Shown: positions 1 through 8,146 of the stretch, piece after piece
How positions within the stretch are numbered: position 1 is the first letter of the stretch
How the letters are laid out: each line of letters begins with the position of its first letter
NCBI GenBank assembly: GCA_027082925.1
Contig: JALWTD010000019.1
Location: 54,655 to 118,654, forward strand
Source of the DNA: Flavobacteriaceae bacterium
GTDB taxonomy: Bacteria; Bacteroidota; Bacteroidia; Flavobacteriales; Flavobacteriaceae
Reading direction: 5' to 3'
Length of the DNA stretch: 64,000 nucleotides
Made by a program: the position numbers and the translations under genes
Notes under the pieces: generated by a model
What the model was told of the DNA's origin: nothing
The model's database searches: none
What the model saw: only the letters and a program-made list of their open reading frames with translations

Positions 1-2
1 CG

Positions 3-134
3 AGAGGGCTTATGGTACGATATATTCTAGATAAAGATGTTGAATCTATTGATGGATTAAAAGGTTTTAATTACGAAGGTTATGCTTTTGATTCAAATTT
101 ATCAGACAATACAAACCTTGTGTTTACACGCTAA
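3..134 (+). CDS. C-terminal end of an unidentified protein (partial)
   Basis: An open frame enters from the left edge and stops with TAA at 132-134. The visible 43 residues run from RGLMVRYILDKD to NLVFTR. No domain can be recognised from so short a tail. A strong hairpin terminator follows 29 nt after the stop, which supports this being the true end of a plus-strand gene. The 5' part lies outside the window. Confidence 0.55.
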   Translation, partial: RGLMVRYILDKDVESIDGLKGFNYEGYAFDSNLSDNTNLVFTR

Positions 135-162
135 TATCAAAAGAGCTGTAGTTATAAATAAT

Positions 163-185
163 AAAACCCGCATATTGCGGGTTTT
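163..185. terminator. bidirectional hairpin terminator
   Basis: Perfect 9-bp stem AAAACCCGC (163-171) / GCGGGTTTT (177-185) with a 5-nt loop. It has A/T arms on both sides and lies between the convergent partial gene and the DUF2853 gene, so it can serve both. Confidence 0.8.
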
Positions 186-201
186 GCTTTAGTAAGAATG
201 A

Positions 202-537
202 TTAGTATTTAGATTCTTGACCTAGTTCTTTTACTAGTAAATAATAAAAAATAGGTCTATACTTACTTCTGTTACTTTTTCCAAATTTCTCAAGGACTTT
301 GCTAATTGCTTCATCAAGATCAGGGCCGTTATTTAAACCTAATTTTTTTATTAAAAAGTTATTTTTTACAGTTGCCAATTCTCTTTCATCAGAGCCTGAT
401 ACGGTTTCAGCATCAACTTTATAAATAGAAGGACCTATGCTTTTAGTTATTTTAGCTAATAATTCCGCATCATAATCCAATCCTAGTTTTTTCATTTCGC
501 TCTTGTAAAGTGCAATTTTTTCATCTAACCTACTCAT
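202..537 (-). CDS. DUF2853 family protein
   Basis: 111 residues, small, soluble and helical, without signal peptide or membrane segment. The pattern of an N-terminal MSRLDEKIALYKSEMKKLG, a central VKNNFLIKKLGL and a C-terminal NRSKYRPIFYYLLVKELG is what I recall of the DUF2853 family, a small conserved protein of Bacteroidota and Proteobacteria with no established function. It is transcribed alone; a TATATTTG -7 box (561-568, minus strand) lies 24 nt before the ATG. The family call rests on sequence memory, not on a search. Confidence 0.75.
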   Translation of the reverse strand: MSRLDEKIALYKSEMKKLGLDYDAELLAKITKSIGPSIYKVDAETVSGSDERELATVKNNFLIKKLGLNNGPDLDEAISKVLEKFGKSNRSKYRPIFYYLLVKELGQESKY

Positions 538-560
538 TATAAAACAGTGTTTAATTCATT

Positions 561-568
561 CAAATATA
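561..568 (-). promoter_or_regulatory. -7 box for the DUF2853 gene
   Basis: CAAATATA on the plus strand reads TATATTTG on the minus strand, a match to the Bacteroidota TAnnTTTG -7 element, at a sensible distance (23 nt) from the start codon at 537. Confidence 0.5.
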
Positions 569-581
569 TAAAAATATTTTT

Positions 582-2006
582 TTAACAATCAGAGATGTTT
601 ACGCTTATAGCCAACCCTCCTTCAGAAGTTTCTTTGTATTTAGAATTCATATCTTTTGCTGTTTCCCACATACTTGAAATAACCTTGTCTAATGGAACTT
701 TGGCATGTGTAGCATCGGTATCAAGGGCAAGTTCAGCAGCATTTATAGCCTTAATGGCACCCATTGCATTTCGTTCAATACAAGGTATTTGAACCAAGCC
801 ACCTATTGGATCGCATGTTAAACCTAAATGGTGTTCCATAGCAATTTCACTAGCCATTAAAACTTGTTCGGGGCTTCCGCCTAGTAGTTCAGTAAGCGCT
901 CCTGCAGCCATGGCTGAAGAGACTCCTATTTCTGCTTGACATCCACCCATTGCAGCTGATATTGTGGCACCTTTTTTAAAAATACTGCCAATTTCTCCTG
1001 CCACTAACAAAAATTGTTTAATATGTTCAAAATTTCCTTTGTGATTTTCAATAACTAAATAGTACATTAAAACAGCAGGTATTACTCCGGCACTTCCGTT
1101 AGTTGGCGCAGTAACTACTCGTCCTAAAGAAGCATTTACCTCGTTTACACTTAAGGCAAAGCAGCTAACCCATTTTAAAATTTGTCTAAAAGCTACTTTT
1201 GTTTTCCGAATTGAAGTTAGCCATTTATCAGGAGAATGATAGGTTATATCGCCAATTAATTTTTGATGCATGTTATACGCTCTTCTTTTTACATTAAGCC
1301 CACCGGGAAGCGTTCCTTGAGTATGACAACCAATATACATGCATTCGAGCATCGTATTCCAAATTCTAGAAATTTCAGAATCAATTTCACTTTCACTACG
1401 TAATGTTTTTTCGTTTTCCAGTACTATCTCAGAAATTTTTAGACCTTCTTTTTTACAGTAATACTCTAATTCTGTAGCTTTCTGAATAGGAAAAGGAAAG
1501 CTGTTGTGAATTTTAATATTTTCTTTGGAGTGTTTTAATGCCTCTCTTACAACAAAACCACCACCAATAGAATAGTAGGTGTCAGTAGATATTACTTTTT
1601 TGTTTTGATAAGCCGTAAAAGTAAGTCCGTTTGCATGAAAAGGTAAAAATTCTTTATTAAAAATAATATGAGACTTGGAATCGAATGCAATTTCAAAAAG
1701 GCCTCCAAAATTTAGTTTTCCGCTAGAGTTAATACTGTTTAAAATAGTTTCAATATCATGCACAGGTATAAACTCTGGGTCTGTTCCAGACAATCCTAGA
1801 ATAATGGCCAAATCAGTAGCATGTCCTTTTCCTGTTAGCGACAGAGAACCATACAAGTCAACATGAATATGTGTTACATTGTTAAATAAATGTTCCTTTT
1901 TAAGATGGTTAATCCACCTTTCAGCGGCTCTCCAAGGACCTAGCGTGTGTGAGCTAGAAGGTCCTATGCCAATTTTAAGCATATCAAAAATTGAAATACA
2001 CTCCAT
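582..2006 (-). CDS. sdaA: L-serine ammonia-lyase, iron-sulfur type, single chain
   Basis: 474 residues. It converts L-serine to pyruvate and ammonia with a [4Fe-4S] cluster as Lewis acid. The beta domain is N-terminal ([16 protein letters not shown] near residue 15) and the catalytic alpha domain C-terminal. Three cysteines, about C356 (GGCQAE), C398 (LTCDP) and C409 (QIPCIERN), have the 42- and 11-residue spacing of the known cluster ligands in the Legionella enzyme. The full-length single-chain form is typical of this family. It appears monocistronic, divergent from dnaK, with a -7 box at 2029-2037. As an oxygen-labile Fe-S enzyme it fits an organism that meets low oxygen. Confidence 0.95.
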   Translation of the reverse strand: MECISIFDMLKIGIGPSSSHTLGPWRAAERWINHLKKEHLFNNVTHIHVDLYGSLSLTGKGHATDLAIILGLSGTDPEFIPVHDIETILNSINSSGKLNFGGLFEIAFDSKSHIIFNKEFLPFHANGLTFTAYQNKKVISTDTYYSIGGGFVVREALKHSKENIKIHNSFPFPIQKATELEYYCKKEGLKISEIVLENEKTLRSESEIDSEISRIWNTMLECMYIGCHTQGTLPGGLNVKRRAYNMHQKLIGDITYHSPDKWLTSIRKTKVAFRQILKWVSCFALSVNEVNASLGRVVTAPTNGSAGVIPAVLMYYLVIENHKGNFEHIKQFLLVAGEIGSIFKKGATISAAMGGCQAEIGVSSAMAAGALTELLGGSPEQVLMASEIAMEHHLGLTCDPIGGLVQIPCIERNAMGAIKAINAAELALDTDATHAKVPLDKVISSMWETAKDMNSKYKETSEGGLAISVNISDC

Positions 2007-2028
2007 GGTATTTTTTTAGATTTTAAAT

Positions 2029-2037
2029 GCAAATATA
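2029..2037 (-). promoter_or_regulatory. -7 box for sdaA
   Basis: Minus-strand TATATTTGC, 23 nt before the sdaA start, matches TAnnTTTGC. No convincing -33 TTTG is seen. Confidence 0.5.
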
Positions 2038-2202
2038 TGGTTTTGAAGAATGAGAAAATTAAATATGTAAATTTTTAATAAAAAGAAAAGAAATTTTTTA
2101 AAATATGACAACTTGACATAAAAAAGGTAATGGCATAATCATTGACTATTTAAAAAACTGTAAATAAAAAATTAAAAAACAAGAAAAAATAAATATACAA
2201 TT

Positions 2203-4110
2203 ATGAGTAAAATAATAGGAATTGATTTGGGAACAACTAACTCTTGTGTTTCTGTAATGGAAGGAAACGATCCGGTTGTAATTCCAAACGCAGAAGGAAA
2301 AAGAACAACTCCTTCTATTGTAGCTTTTATTGAAGGTGGAGAAAGAAAAGTAGGTGACCCTGCAAAGCGTCAGGCAGTTACCAACCCTTTAAAAACAATT
2401 TATTCTATAAAGCGTTTTATGGGGAACAAGTATTCTGAATCTAAAATGGAAGCAGAACGTGTGCCATATAAAGTGGTTAAAGGAGATAACGATACTCCTA
2501 GAGTTGATATTGACGGTAGATTATACACACCTCAAGAAATTTCAGCAATGATTCTTCAGAAAATGAAAAAAACTGCTGAAGACTACCTAGGAACAGAAGT
2601 TACCGAAGCTGTTGTTACAGTACCGGCTTACTTTAACGATGCACAACGTCAAGCAACAAAAGAAGCTGGAGAAATTGCAGGTTTAAAAGTTAGTAGAATT
2701 ATTAATGAGCCTACAGCAGCTGCTTTAGCATATGGTTTAGATAAGAAAAGCGAAGATAGAAAAATAGTGGTGTTTGACTTTGGAGGAGGAACACATGATG
2801 TATCTATCCTAGAATTAGGAGATGGTGTATTTGAAGTATTATCAACCGATGGAGATACCCACTTAGGAGGAGATGATGTTGATCAAAAAATTATTGACTG
2901 GTTAGCTGAAGAGTTTAAAGCTGAAGAAAATATGGATCTTAGAGAAGATGCTATGGCTTTACAACGTTTAAAAGAAGCTGCCGAAAAAGCGAAAATAGAA
3001 TTATCATCATCAGCAAGTACAGAAATAAACTTGCCTTATATTACGGCTACAGCAAGTGGGCCAAAACATTTAGTGCGTACACTTACAAAAGCTAAATTTG
3101 AACAACTAATAGACGACTTAGTAAAAAGAACAATAGAGCCTTGTAAAACAGCACTTAAAAGTGCAGGTTTATCAAAATCTGATATTGATGAGATTATTTT
3201 AGTAGGTGGATCTACACGTATTCCTGCGGTACAAGAAGCTGTTGAAAAATTCTTCGGGAAAACACCATCAAAAGGTGTAAATCCAGATGAAGTAGTGGCT
3301 ATTGGGGCAGCAATACAAGGAGGTGTTTTAACAGGTGATGTAAAAGATGTATTGTTGTTAGATGTAACACCTTTATCACTTGGAATTGAAACTATGGGAA
3401 ATGTATTTACAAAACTAATTGAAGCAAATACAACCATTCCAACTAAAAAGTCACAGGTATTTTCTACAGCTGTAGATAATCAACCATCGGTAGAAATCCA
3501 CGTGTTGCAAGGAGAACGTGCCATGGCTGCAGATAACAAAACAATTGGACGTTTTCATTTAGATGGTATTCCACCAGCACAAAGAGGAGTGCCTCAAATT
3601 GAAGTAACTTTTGATATTGATGCAAACGGAATTATCCATGTAACTGCAGCAGATAAAGCTACAGGAAAATCTCAAGATATACGTATTGAAGCTTCTTCTG
3701 GTTTAACTGAAGAAGAAATCAAAAAAATGAAAGCCGATGCTGAAGCAAATGCCGAAGCGGATAAAAAAGCGAAAGAAATGGCTGAGAAAATTAATGGTGC
3801 AGATACCATGATTTTCCAAACAGAAAAACAATTAAAAGAGTTTGGTGACAAATTATCAGCAGATAAAAAAGAACCTATCGAAGCTGCTTTAGCAGAGTTG
3901 AAAAAAGCTCATGAATCTAAAGATCTTGCTCAAATTGATGCAGCAATGGAAAAGATAAATGAAGCTTGGAAAGCAGCAAGCGAAGAAATGTATAAAGCAC
4001 AACAAGAATCTCAAACTCAACAAGAAGCTCCTGCAGGTGATGCTGAAAATGCACAACCTAAAAATGAAGGAGACAATGTAGAGGATGTAGATTTTGAAGA
4101 AGTGAAATAA
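2203..4110 (+). CDS. dnaK: Hsp70 chaperone DnaK
   Basis: 635 residues, the usual DnaK length. ATP-dependent chaperone for nascent and stressed proteins, working with DnaJ and GrpE (not in this window). The N-terminal ATPase has [12 protein letters not shown] at residues 3-14 and the [16 protein letters not shown] phosphate loop near residue 193; a His replaces the more common Phe in GGGTFDVS. The substrate-binding domain and helical lid follow, ending in the acidic EDVDFEEVK tail diagnostic of bacterial DnaK. Monocistronic: a long A/T-rich leader precedes it and a strong terminator follows. I saw no CIRCE element. Confidence 0.98.
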   Translation: MSKIIGIDLGTTNSCVSVMEGNDPVVIPNAEGKRTTPSIVAFIEGGERKVGDPAKRQAVTNPLKTIYSIKRFMGNKYSESKMEAERVPYKVVKGDNDTPRVDIDGRLYTPQEISAMILQKMKKTAEDYLGTEVTEAVVTVPAYFNDAQRQATKEAGEIAGLKVSRIINEPTAAALAYGLDKKSEDRKIVVFDFGGGTHDVSILELGDGVFEVLSTDGDTHLGGDDVDQKIIDWLAEEFKAEENMDLREDAMALQRLKEAAEKAKIELSSSASTEINLPYITATASGPKHLVRTLTKAKFEQLIDDLVKRTIEPCKTALKSAGLSKSDIDEIILVGGSTRIPAVQEAVEKFFGKTPSKGVNPDEVVAIGAAIQGGVLTGDVKDVLLLDVTPLSLGIETMGNVFTKLIEANTTIPTKKSQVFSTAVDNQPSVEIHVLQGERAMAADNKTIGRFHLDGIPPAQRGVPQIEVTFDIDANGIIHVTAADKATGKSQDIRIEASSGLTEEEIKKMKADAEANAEADKKAKEMAEKINGADTMIFQTEKQLKEFGDKLSADKKEPIEAALAELKKAHESKDLAQIDAAMEKINEAWKAASEEMYKAQQESQTQQEAPAGDAENAQPKNEGDNVEDVDFEEVK

Positions 4111-4131
4111 TAATTTAGTAGGTTATTAGTT

Positions 4132-4164
4132 AAAGACGCATCTAAACAGATGCGTCTTTTTTTT
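4132..4164 (+). terminator. Rho-independent terminator of dnaK
   Basis: Perfect 12-bp stem AAAGACGCATCT (4132-4143) / AGATGCGTCTTT (4148-4159), AAAC loop, then an uninterrupted T run to 4164. Confidence 0.92.
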
Positions 4165-4179
4165 GCTAAAACAAAATTG

Positions 4180-4207
4180 TTATGCGTGCATAATATTAGT
4201 ATATTTG
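4180..4207 (+). promoter_or_regulatory. inverted repeat and -7 box upstream of the nitronate monooxygenase-like gene
   Basis: TTATGC-GT-GCATAA (4180-4193) is a perfect inverted repeat, followed after 6 nt by TATATTTG (4200-4207), a TAnnTTTG -7 box 16 nt before the ATG. The repeat covers the usual -33 region, as an operator might. Confidence 0.4.
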
Positions 4208-4223
4208 AAAAAATATTAAAAAA

Positions 4224-5183
4224 ATGGAGTCAACAAAATTAACAGAACTGTTACACATAAAGTACCCAATCATTCAAGCCCCAATGTTTTTAGTATCTAA
4301 TACTAAAATGGTTATAGAGGCTATGAAAGGAGGTATAGCAGGATGTATTCCGGCTCTTAATTATAGAACTCATGAAGATTTAAGAGCAGCAATTAAAGAA
4401 TTAAAATCGGCTAAAGTTGGAGGAGGTGCTTTTGGTTTTAATTTAATTGTAAATAAATCGAATGTAAAATACAAAGGGCAATTAGAGGTTATTTGTGATG
4501 AAGGTGTAGATTTCATTATCACCTCTTTAGGGAATCCAAAAGAAACCATAAAACAAGCTCACAAAAAGGGGATTAAAGTTTTTTGTGATGTAGTAGATTT
4601 AAATTTTGCTAAAAAAGTTGAAGCTCTGGGTGCCGACGCTATAATTGCTGTAAATAACGAAGCGGGAGGGCACAGAGGTAATATAGCTCCCGATGTTCTT
4701 ATTCCTCAGTTAGTTGAAGCTAGTCATATTCCTGTTATTTCGGCAGGAGGAGTAGGTTGTAGAGAAGACTTAGACAAAATGTTGCGCTTAGGTGCTGCGG
4801 GTGTATCTGTAGGAAGTCCTTTTATAGCTTCTGTAGAGGCCGATGTTACAGAAGAATACAAACAAGCTTGTGTTAATTATGGAGAAAAAGATATTGTAAT
4901 GACAGAGCGTATTTCAGGAACGCCGTGTACCGTTATTAATACTCCTTACGTTAAAAAAATTGGTACCAAGCAAACATGGATAGAAGCTTTTTTAAATAAG
5001 AATAAAAAGCTAAAAAAATGGGTAAAAATGGTTCGCTTTTTAATAGGTACAAATGCTGTTACAAATGCAGCCACGAAAGTAACATACAAAACAGTTTGGG
5101 TTGCAGGACCTAGTATAAAGCATACCAAGCAAATTTTGCCTACAAAAAAAATAATAGAAAATTTGGTAGGAGAGAAAGTGTAG
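4224..5183 (+). CDS. nitronate monooxygenase / 2-nitropropane dioxygenase-like flavoprotein
   Basis: 319 residues, a TIM-barrel FMN enzyme of the NPD/COG2070 family. Visible family features are YPIIQAPM near residue 14, AVNNEAGGHRG near 144 (the conserved catalytic/FMN-binding His) and VISAGGVGC followed by GAAGVSVGSPF, the C-terminal phosphate-binding loops. Family members oxidise alkyl nitronates, but some are enoyl-reductase-like or unassigned, so the substrate is not settled. Monocistronic between the dnaK terminator and a 17-bp palindrome; the next gene is convergent. Confidence 0.85.
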   Translation: MESTKLTELLHIKYPIIQAPMFLVSNTKMVIEAMKGGIAGCIPALNYRTHEDLRAAIKELKSAKVGGGAFGFNLIVNKSNVKYKGQLEVICDEGVDFIITSLGNPKETIKQAHKKGIKVFCDVVDLNFAKKVEALGADAIIAVNNEAGGHRGNIAPDVLIPQLVEASHIPVISAGGVGCREDLDKMLRLGAAGVSVGSPFIASVEADVTEEYKQACVNYGEKDIVMTERISGTPCTVINTPYVKKIGTKQTWIEAFLNKNKKLKKWVKMVRFLIGTNAVTNAATKVTYKTVWVAGPSIKHTKQILPTKKIIENLVGEKV

Positions 5184-5215
5184 CACTTTTAGGTTGTTAA
5201 AACCAGTTATATAAA

Positions 5216-5258
5216 TTGACAACCATTACTTTAGTTTATTAAAAGTAATGGTTGTCAA
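5216..5258. terminator. 17-bp perfect palindromic hairpin between convergent genes
   Basis: TTGACAACCATTACTTT (5216-5232) and its exact complement (5242-5258) with a 9-nt loop. It lies between the stops of the nitronate monooxygenase-like gene and the oxidoreductase operon, so bidirectional termination is the simplest role. It lacks a T run on either side, so a protein-binding or RNA-stabilising function is also possible. Confidence 0.6.
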
Positions 5259-5275
5259 GATAATTAACAATTAAA

Positions 5276-5845
5276 TTAGCTAAGAGGGGCTTTTTCACTT
5301 ACTTTAAAAAGTGTTACATTATTCATACCTGTTGTAATGGCATCTTTGTTTAGAGGAATTAAATGCTGATAGCGTTCAGGTAATGATTTTTTAAGACCTT
5401 CAATAACATTGTCTAGTTTCATAATTGGCTTCACTTTTAGGTAACCTCCTAATATCACCATATTAGATATTTTTCTATTTCCCATTTCATTAGCCAATTT
5501 ATTACCTTCTATTTGATAAATTTTTATATCTGTTCTGGTTGGATGATGCGTAATACCATTAGGGTCGTAAATTAAAATACCTCCTGGTTTTACTGTTTCT
5601 TCAAATTTATCCATGGATTGCTGATTTAGAATAATAGCGGTATCATAAACCTTTAAATAGGGAGAGCTAATTCTGTCATCGCTAATTATAACAGTTACAT
5701 TAGCCGTACCGCCACGCATTTCAGGACCATATGAAGGCATCCAGCTAACTTCTTGGTCTTGCATAATACCAGAATAAGCTAAAATTTTTCCCATAGACAG
5801 CACTCCTTGTCCTCCAAAACCTGCAATGATAATTTCTTCTGTCAT
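5276..5845 (-). CDS. 2-oxoacid:ferredoxin oxidoreductase, gamma subunit
   Basis: 189 residues from the chosen ATG (MTEEIIIAGFGGQGV). GFGGQGVLSMGKILA near residue 9 is the gamma-subunit signature, and WMPSYGPEMRGGTANV is also conserved. The subunit forms part of the CoA-acylating, thiamine diphosphate-dependent complex that oxidises 2-oxoacids to acyl-CoA and reduces ferredoxin. A start 24 nt upstream (5869) would overlap the beta gene by 20 nt; I prefer 5845, which follows the beta stop directly and matches the usual family N-terminus. Last gene of the operon. Confidence 0.9.
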   Translation of the reverse strand: MTEEIIIAGFGGQGVLSMGKILAYSGIMQDQEVSWMPSYGPEMRGGTANVTVIISDDRISSPYLKVYDTAIILNQQSMDKFEETVKPGGILIYDPNGITHHPTRTDIKIYQIEGNKLANEMGNRKISNMVILGGYLKVKPIMKLDNVIEGLKKSLPERYQHLIPLNKDAITTGMNNVTLFKVSEKAPLS

Positions 5846-5849
5846 TGTA

Positions 5850-6626
5850 TTATTGTTTAAGTTTTCCATTTACTTTAATATCGCCTAAAGGAAAGTAGGC
5901 AAACATATTTTCTTCCATCCAATTGTTGGCATCATTGGGAGTCATTTTCCAACCGGAGTTACAGTTAGAAACAATTTCGATAAACGATAAGCCTTTTCTA
6001 AGTTTTATATTTTCAAAAGCTTTTCGTATTGCTTTTTTTGCTTTTCTCACATGTTTGTGGGTGTGAACAGCTTGTCTAGTGGCATAATAAACACCTGGAA
6101 GATTTGCTACAAGTTCGGTCATTTTAATAGGAGATCCCATTGTTTCAACAACTCTTCCGTAAGGTGATGTAGATGATTTCATTCCTTCAAGTGTTGTTGG
6201 AGCCATTTGACCTCCGGTCATACCATAAATACCATTATTTACAAATATGATAACAATATTTTCACCTCTATTGCACGCATGGATAGTTTCTGCTGTTCCA
6301 ATGGCAGCTAAATCTCCATCACCTTGATAGGTAAACACATATTTTTGAGGCCATGTTCTTGCTATAGCAGTGGCAACTGCCGGAGCGCGTCCATGTGCAG
6401 CTTGCGTCATGTCAATATTCATAAAATCATAAGCCAATACCGAACAACCTACAGGAGCAACACCAATAGTATCTTCTACAATACCCATCTCTTCAATAAC
6501 TTCCATAGTTAAATTATGAGCAGTTCCATGTCCACATCCAGGGCAGTATGACAGCGCAGTGTCTGTCATTAATTTAGTTTTACAAAATACTTGATTCTCT
6601 GGTTTTATGATGTCTAATACTTCCAT
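5850..6626 (-). CDS. 2-oxoacid:ferredoxin oxidoreductase, beta subunit (thiamine diphosphate-binding)
   Basis: 258 residues. YCPGCGHGTAHN near residue 28 carries conserved Cys/His residues. YQGDGDLAAIG with a downstream NNGIYGMTGGQ is the GDG...NN thiamine diphosphate/Mg2+ motif, and APTT follows as in KorB/VorA-type subunits. This subunit holds the cofactor and does the decarboxylation. The start overlaps the alpha gene by 47 nt, implying translational coupling; a later Met at 6569 would remove the overlap but leaves a short N-terminus. Confidence 0.92.
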   Translation of the reverse strand: MEVLDIIKPENQVFCKTKLMTDTALSYCPGCGHGTAHNLTMEVIEEMGIVEDTIGVAPVGCSVLAYDFMNIDMTQAAHGRAPAVATAIARTWPQKYVFTYQGDGDLAAIGTAETIHACNRGENIVIIFVNNGIYGMTGGQMAPTTLEGMKSSTSPYGRVVETMGSPIKMTELVANLPGVYYATRQAVHTHKHVRKAKKAIRKAFENIKLRKGLSFIEIVSNCNSGWKMTPNDANNWMEENMFAYFPLGDIKVNGKLKQ

Positions 6627-7704
6627 TTTTAATAATTTTTTGTTCTAAGGCTTCTAAAATTTCTTCAGGAGTATGAATAATACCTCCAGTTCTTCCAAAG
6701 TGCTCAACAGGAACTTTGTGTTGTACAGCCAATTTTACGTCTTCTACCATTTGTCCGGCGTTTAACTCAACGCTTAAAATACCTTTTACTTGATCAGCTA
6801 GTTCAAATAATTGTTGTTTTGGGTAAGGGAATAAAGTGATTGGACGAAGAAGTCCTACTTTAATACCTTTATCTCTAGCTAATTCAACAGCTTTTTGAGC
6901 AATTCGAGCACTTGATCCGTAGGCTACAATTAAATATTCAGCATCGTCGCAATTAATCTTTTCAAATCGCAAATCTTCCTCTTCCATTTGTTTGTACTTT
7001 TTCATGAGTCTGCGAACCCTAGCTTCCATTTTTTCTGATTGTAAGTCTAAAGATGTGATAATATTACGTTCTCTTCCTTTTTTTCCGGTAACTGCCCAAT
7101 GATTGTATCTTTTGATTAGTTCTTCATCTTTCATTCGAGGTTTTTGATCTTTTAGATTTACCTTTTCCATCATTTGCCCTATTAATCCATCGGAAAGAAT
7201 TAATACAGGGGCTCTATATTTGAAAGCGATATCGAAAGCATCTTCAACAAAATCGGACATTTCTTGTACCGATGCAGGTGCTAAAACGTATAACTTATAG
7301 TCGCCATGACCTCCACCTTTTACAGATTGAAAATAATCGGCTTGAGAAGGCTGAATGGTTCCTAATCCAGGTCCTCCACGAACAACATTTACTATTACTG
7401 CAGGTAGTTCAGCTCCTGCTAAATATGAAATTCCTTCAAGTTTTAGTGAAATCCCCGGACTTGAAGAAGAAGTCATTACACGTTTTCCGGTACTTGCAGC
7501 ACCGTATACCATGTTAATGGCAGCTACTTCACTTTCAGCTTGTAATACTACCATTCCAGTTCTTTTTTCCGGACGTTGCGCCATTAAGTATTCAATAACT
7601 TCAGATTGTGGCGTGATGGGATATCCGAAATAAGCATCAGCACCGGCTCTGATAGCTGCTTCAGCCAATGCTTCATTTCCTTTCATTAATTTTAATTCTG
7701 ACAT
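6580..7704 (-). CDS. vorB: 2-oxoacid:ferredoxin oxidoreductase, alpha subunit (VorB/KorA type)
   Basis: 374 residues. LMKGNEALAEAAIRAGAD, FGYPITPQSEV and VMTSSSSPGISL at the N-terminus and GGPGLGTIQPSQADYF further in match the VorB-type alpha subunits of Bacteroidota, usually annotated as 3-methyl-2-oxobutanoate dehydrogenase. 2-oxoglutarate is the main alternative substrate and the two cannot be separated by eye. It works with the beta, gamma and ferredoxin-like subunits to make acyl-CoA, CO2 and reduced ferredoxin. Second gene of the operon, 18 nt after the ferredoxin-like gene. The operon has an FNR-type operator (8031-8042), which fits an oxygen-sensitive enzyme made at low oxygen. Confidence 0.88.
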   Translation of the reverse strand: MSELKLMKGNEALAEAAIRAGADAYFGYPITPQSEVIEYLMAQRPEKRTGMVVLQAESEVAAINMVYGAASTGKRVMTSSSSPGISLKLEGISYLAGAELPAVIVNVVRGGPGLGTIQPSQADYFQSVKGGGHGDYKLYVLAPASVQEMSDFVEDAFDIAFKYRAPVLILSDGLIGQMMEKVNLKDQKPRMKDEELIKRYNHWAVTGKKGRERNIITSLDLQSEKMEARVRRLMKKYKQMEEEDLRFEKINCDDAEYLIVAYGSSARIAQKAVELARDKGIKVGLLRPITLFPYPKQQLFELADQVKGILSVELNAGQMVEDVKLAVQHKVPVEHFGRTGGIIHTPEEILEALEQKIIKNGSIRHHKTRESSIL

Positions 7705-7722
7705 TGTAATTTTTTGTTTAAG

Positions 7723-7953
7723 TTATGCTGAGACTTTTACTCGGTACACAGATATAGCTCGGTCAGGACAAACAATTCCGCAATTTGTACAACCGGTACA
7801 AGCATCAGGGTTTTCCATATATGCGAAATGATATCCTTTTCGGTTAACTTCTTTTGTCATTCGTATGACATCTTCTGGGCATACAGGAATACATACTTCA
7901 CAGCCTTTGCATGTTTCTGTATCTACAATAATAGCGCCTTTAACTTTTGCCAT
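7723..7953 (-). CDS. 2-oxoacid:ferredoxin oxidoreductase, delta subunit (two [4Fe-4S] ferredoxin)
   Basis: 76 residues with two complete cluster motifs, CKGCEVCIPVCPEDV and CTGCTNCGIVCPDRA. This is a bacterial 2[4Fe-4S] ferredoxin-like subunit that carries electrons from the thiamine site to soluble ferredoxin. It is the first gene of the delta-alpha-beta-gamma operon, expressed from the promoter at 8000-8042. Confidence 0.92.
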   Translation of the reverse strand: MAKVKGAIIVDTETCKGCEVCIPVCPEDVIRMTKEVNRKGYHFAYMENPDACTGCTNCGIVCPDRAISVYRVKVSA

Positions 7954-7999
7954 TTTGATAATTTTATAGGTGAATATTGTGATGTAATTCTATTATTCT

Positions 8000-8042
8000 C
8001 AAAGTTATGTTATATTTATTGTAAAAAGTATGATATATATCA
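8000..8042 (-). promoter_or_regulatory. FNR/CRP-type operator plus -7 box of the ferredoxin oxidoreductase operon
   Basis: On the minus strand TGATATATATCA (8042-8031) is followed after exactly 23 nt by TAACTTTG (8007-8000), a TAnnTTTG -7 box. No -33 TTTG is present; the operator abuts that position, as at an activator-dependent promoter with the site centred near -41. The same layout recurs at 50167, 53027, 53820 and both sides of 60484. Confidence 0.75.
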
Positions 8043-8093
8043 ATTACAGATAAATATCACGTATTTGAATCGCTGTTTTAAAGTTAGCTCACA

Positions 8094-8122
8094 AAAAAAC
8101 ACCTTATTGAAAGGTGTTTTTT
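8094..8122 (-). terminator. terminator of the E1 fusion gene
   Basis: AAAAAACACCTT (8094-8105) / AAGGTGTTTTTT (8111-8122). Read on the minus strand it is a hairpin followed by a T run, 25 nt after the stop of the E1 gene. Confidence 0.85.
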
Positions 8123-8146
8123 TTATTTGTATAAAGTGTATTTTAA

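Noticed and set aside
2113..2139. TTGACA with CATAAT 15 nt downstream before dnaK, resembling an Escherichia coli sigma-70 promoter
   Set aside because: The spacer is too short for that class and Bacteroidota use TTTG/TAnnTTTG; no better element was certain, so no dnaK promoter is annotated.
3036..3437. 133-residue open frame antisense to dnaK
   Set aside because: Shadow frame within a conserved gene; no family resemblance.
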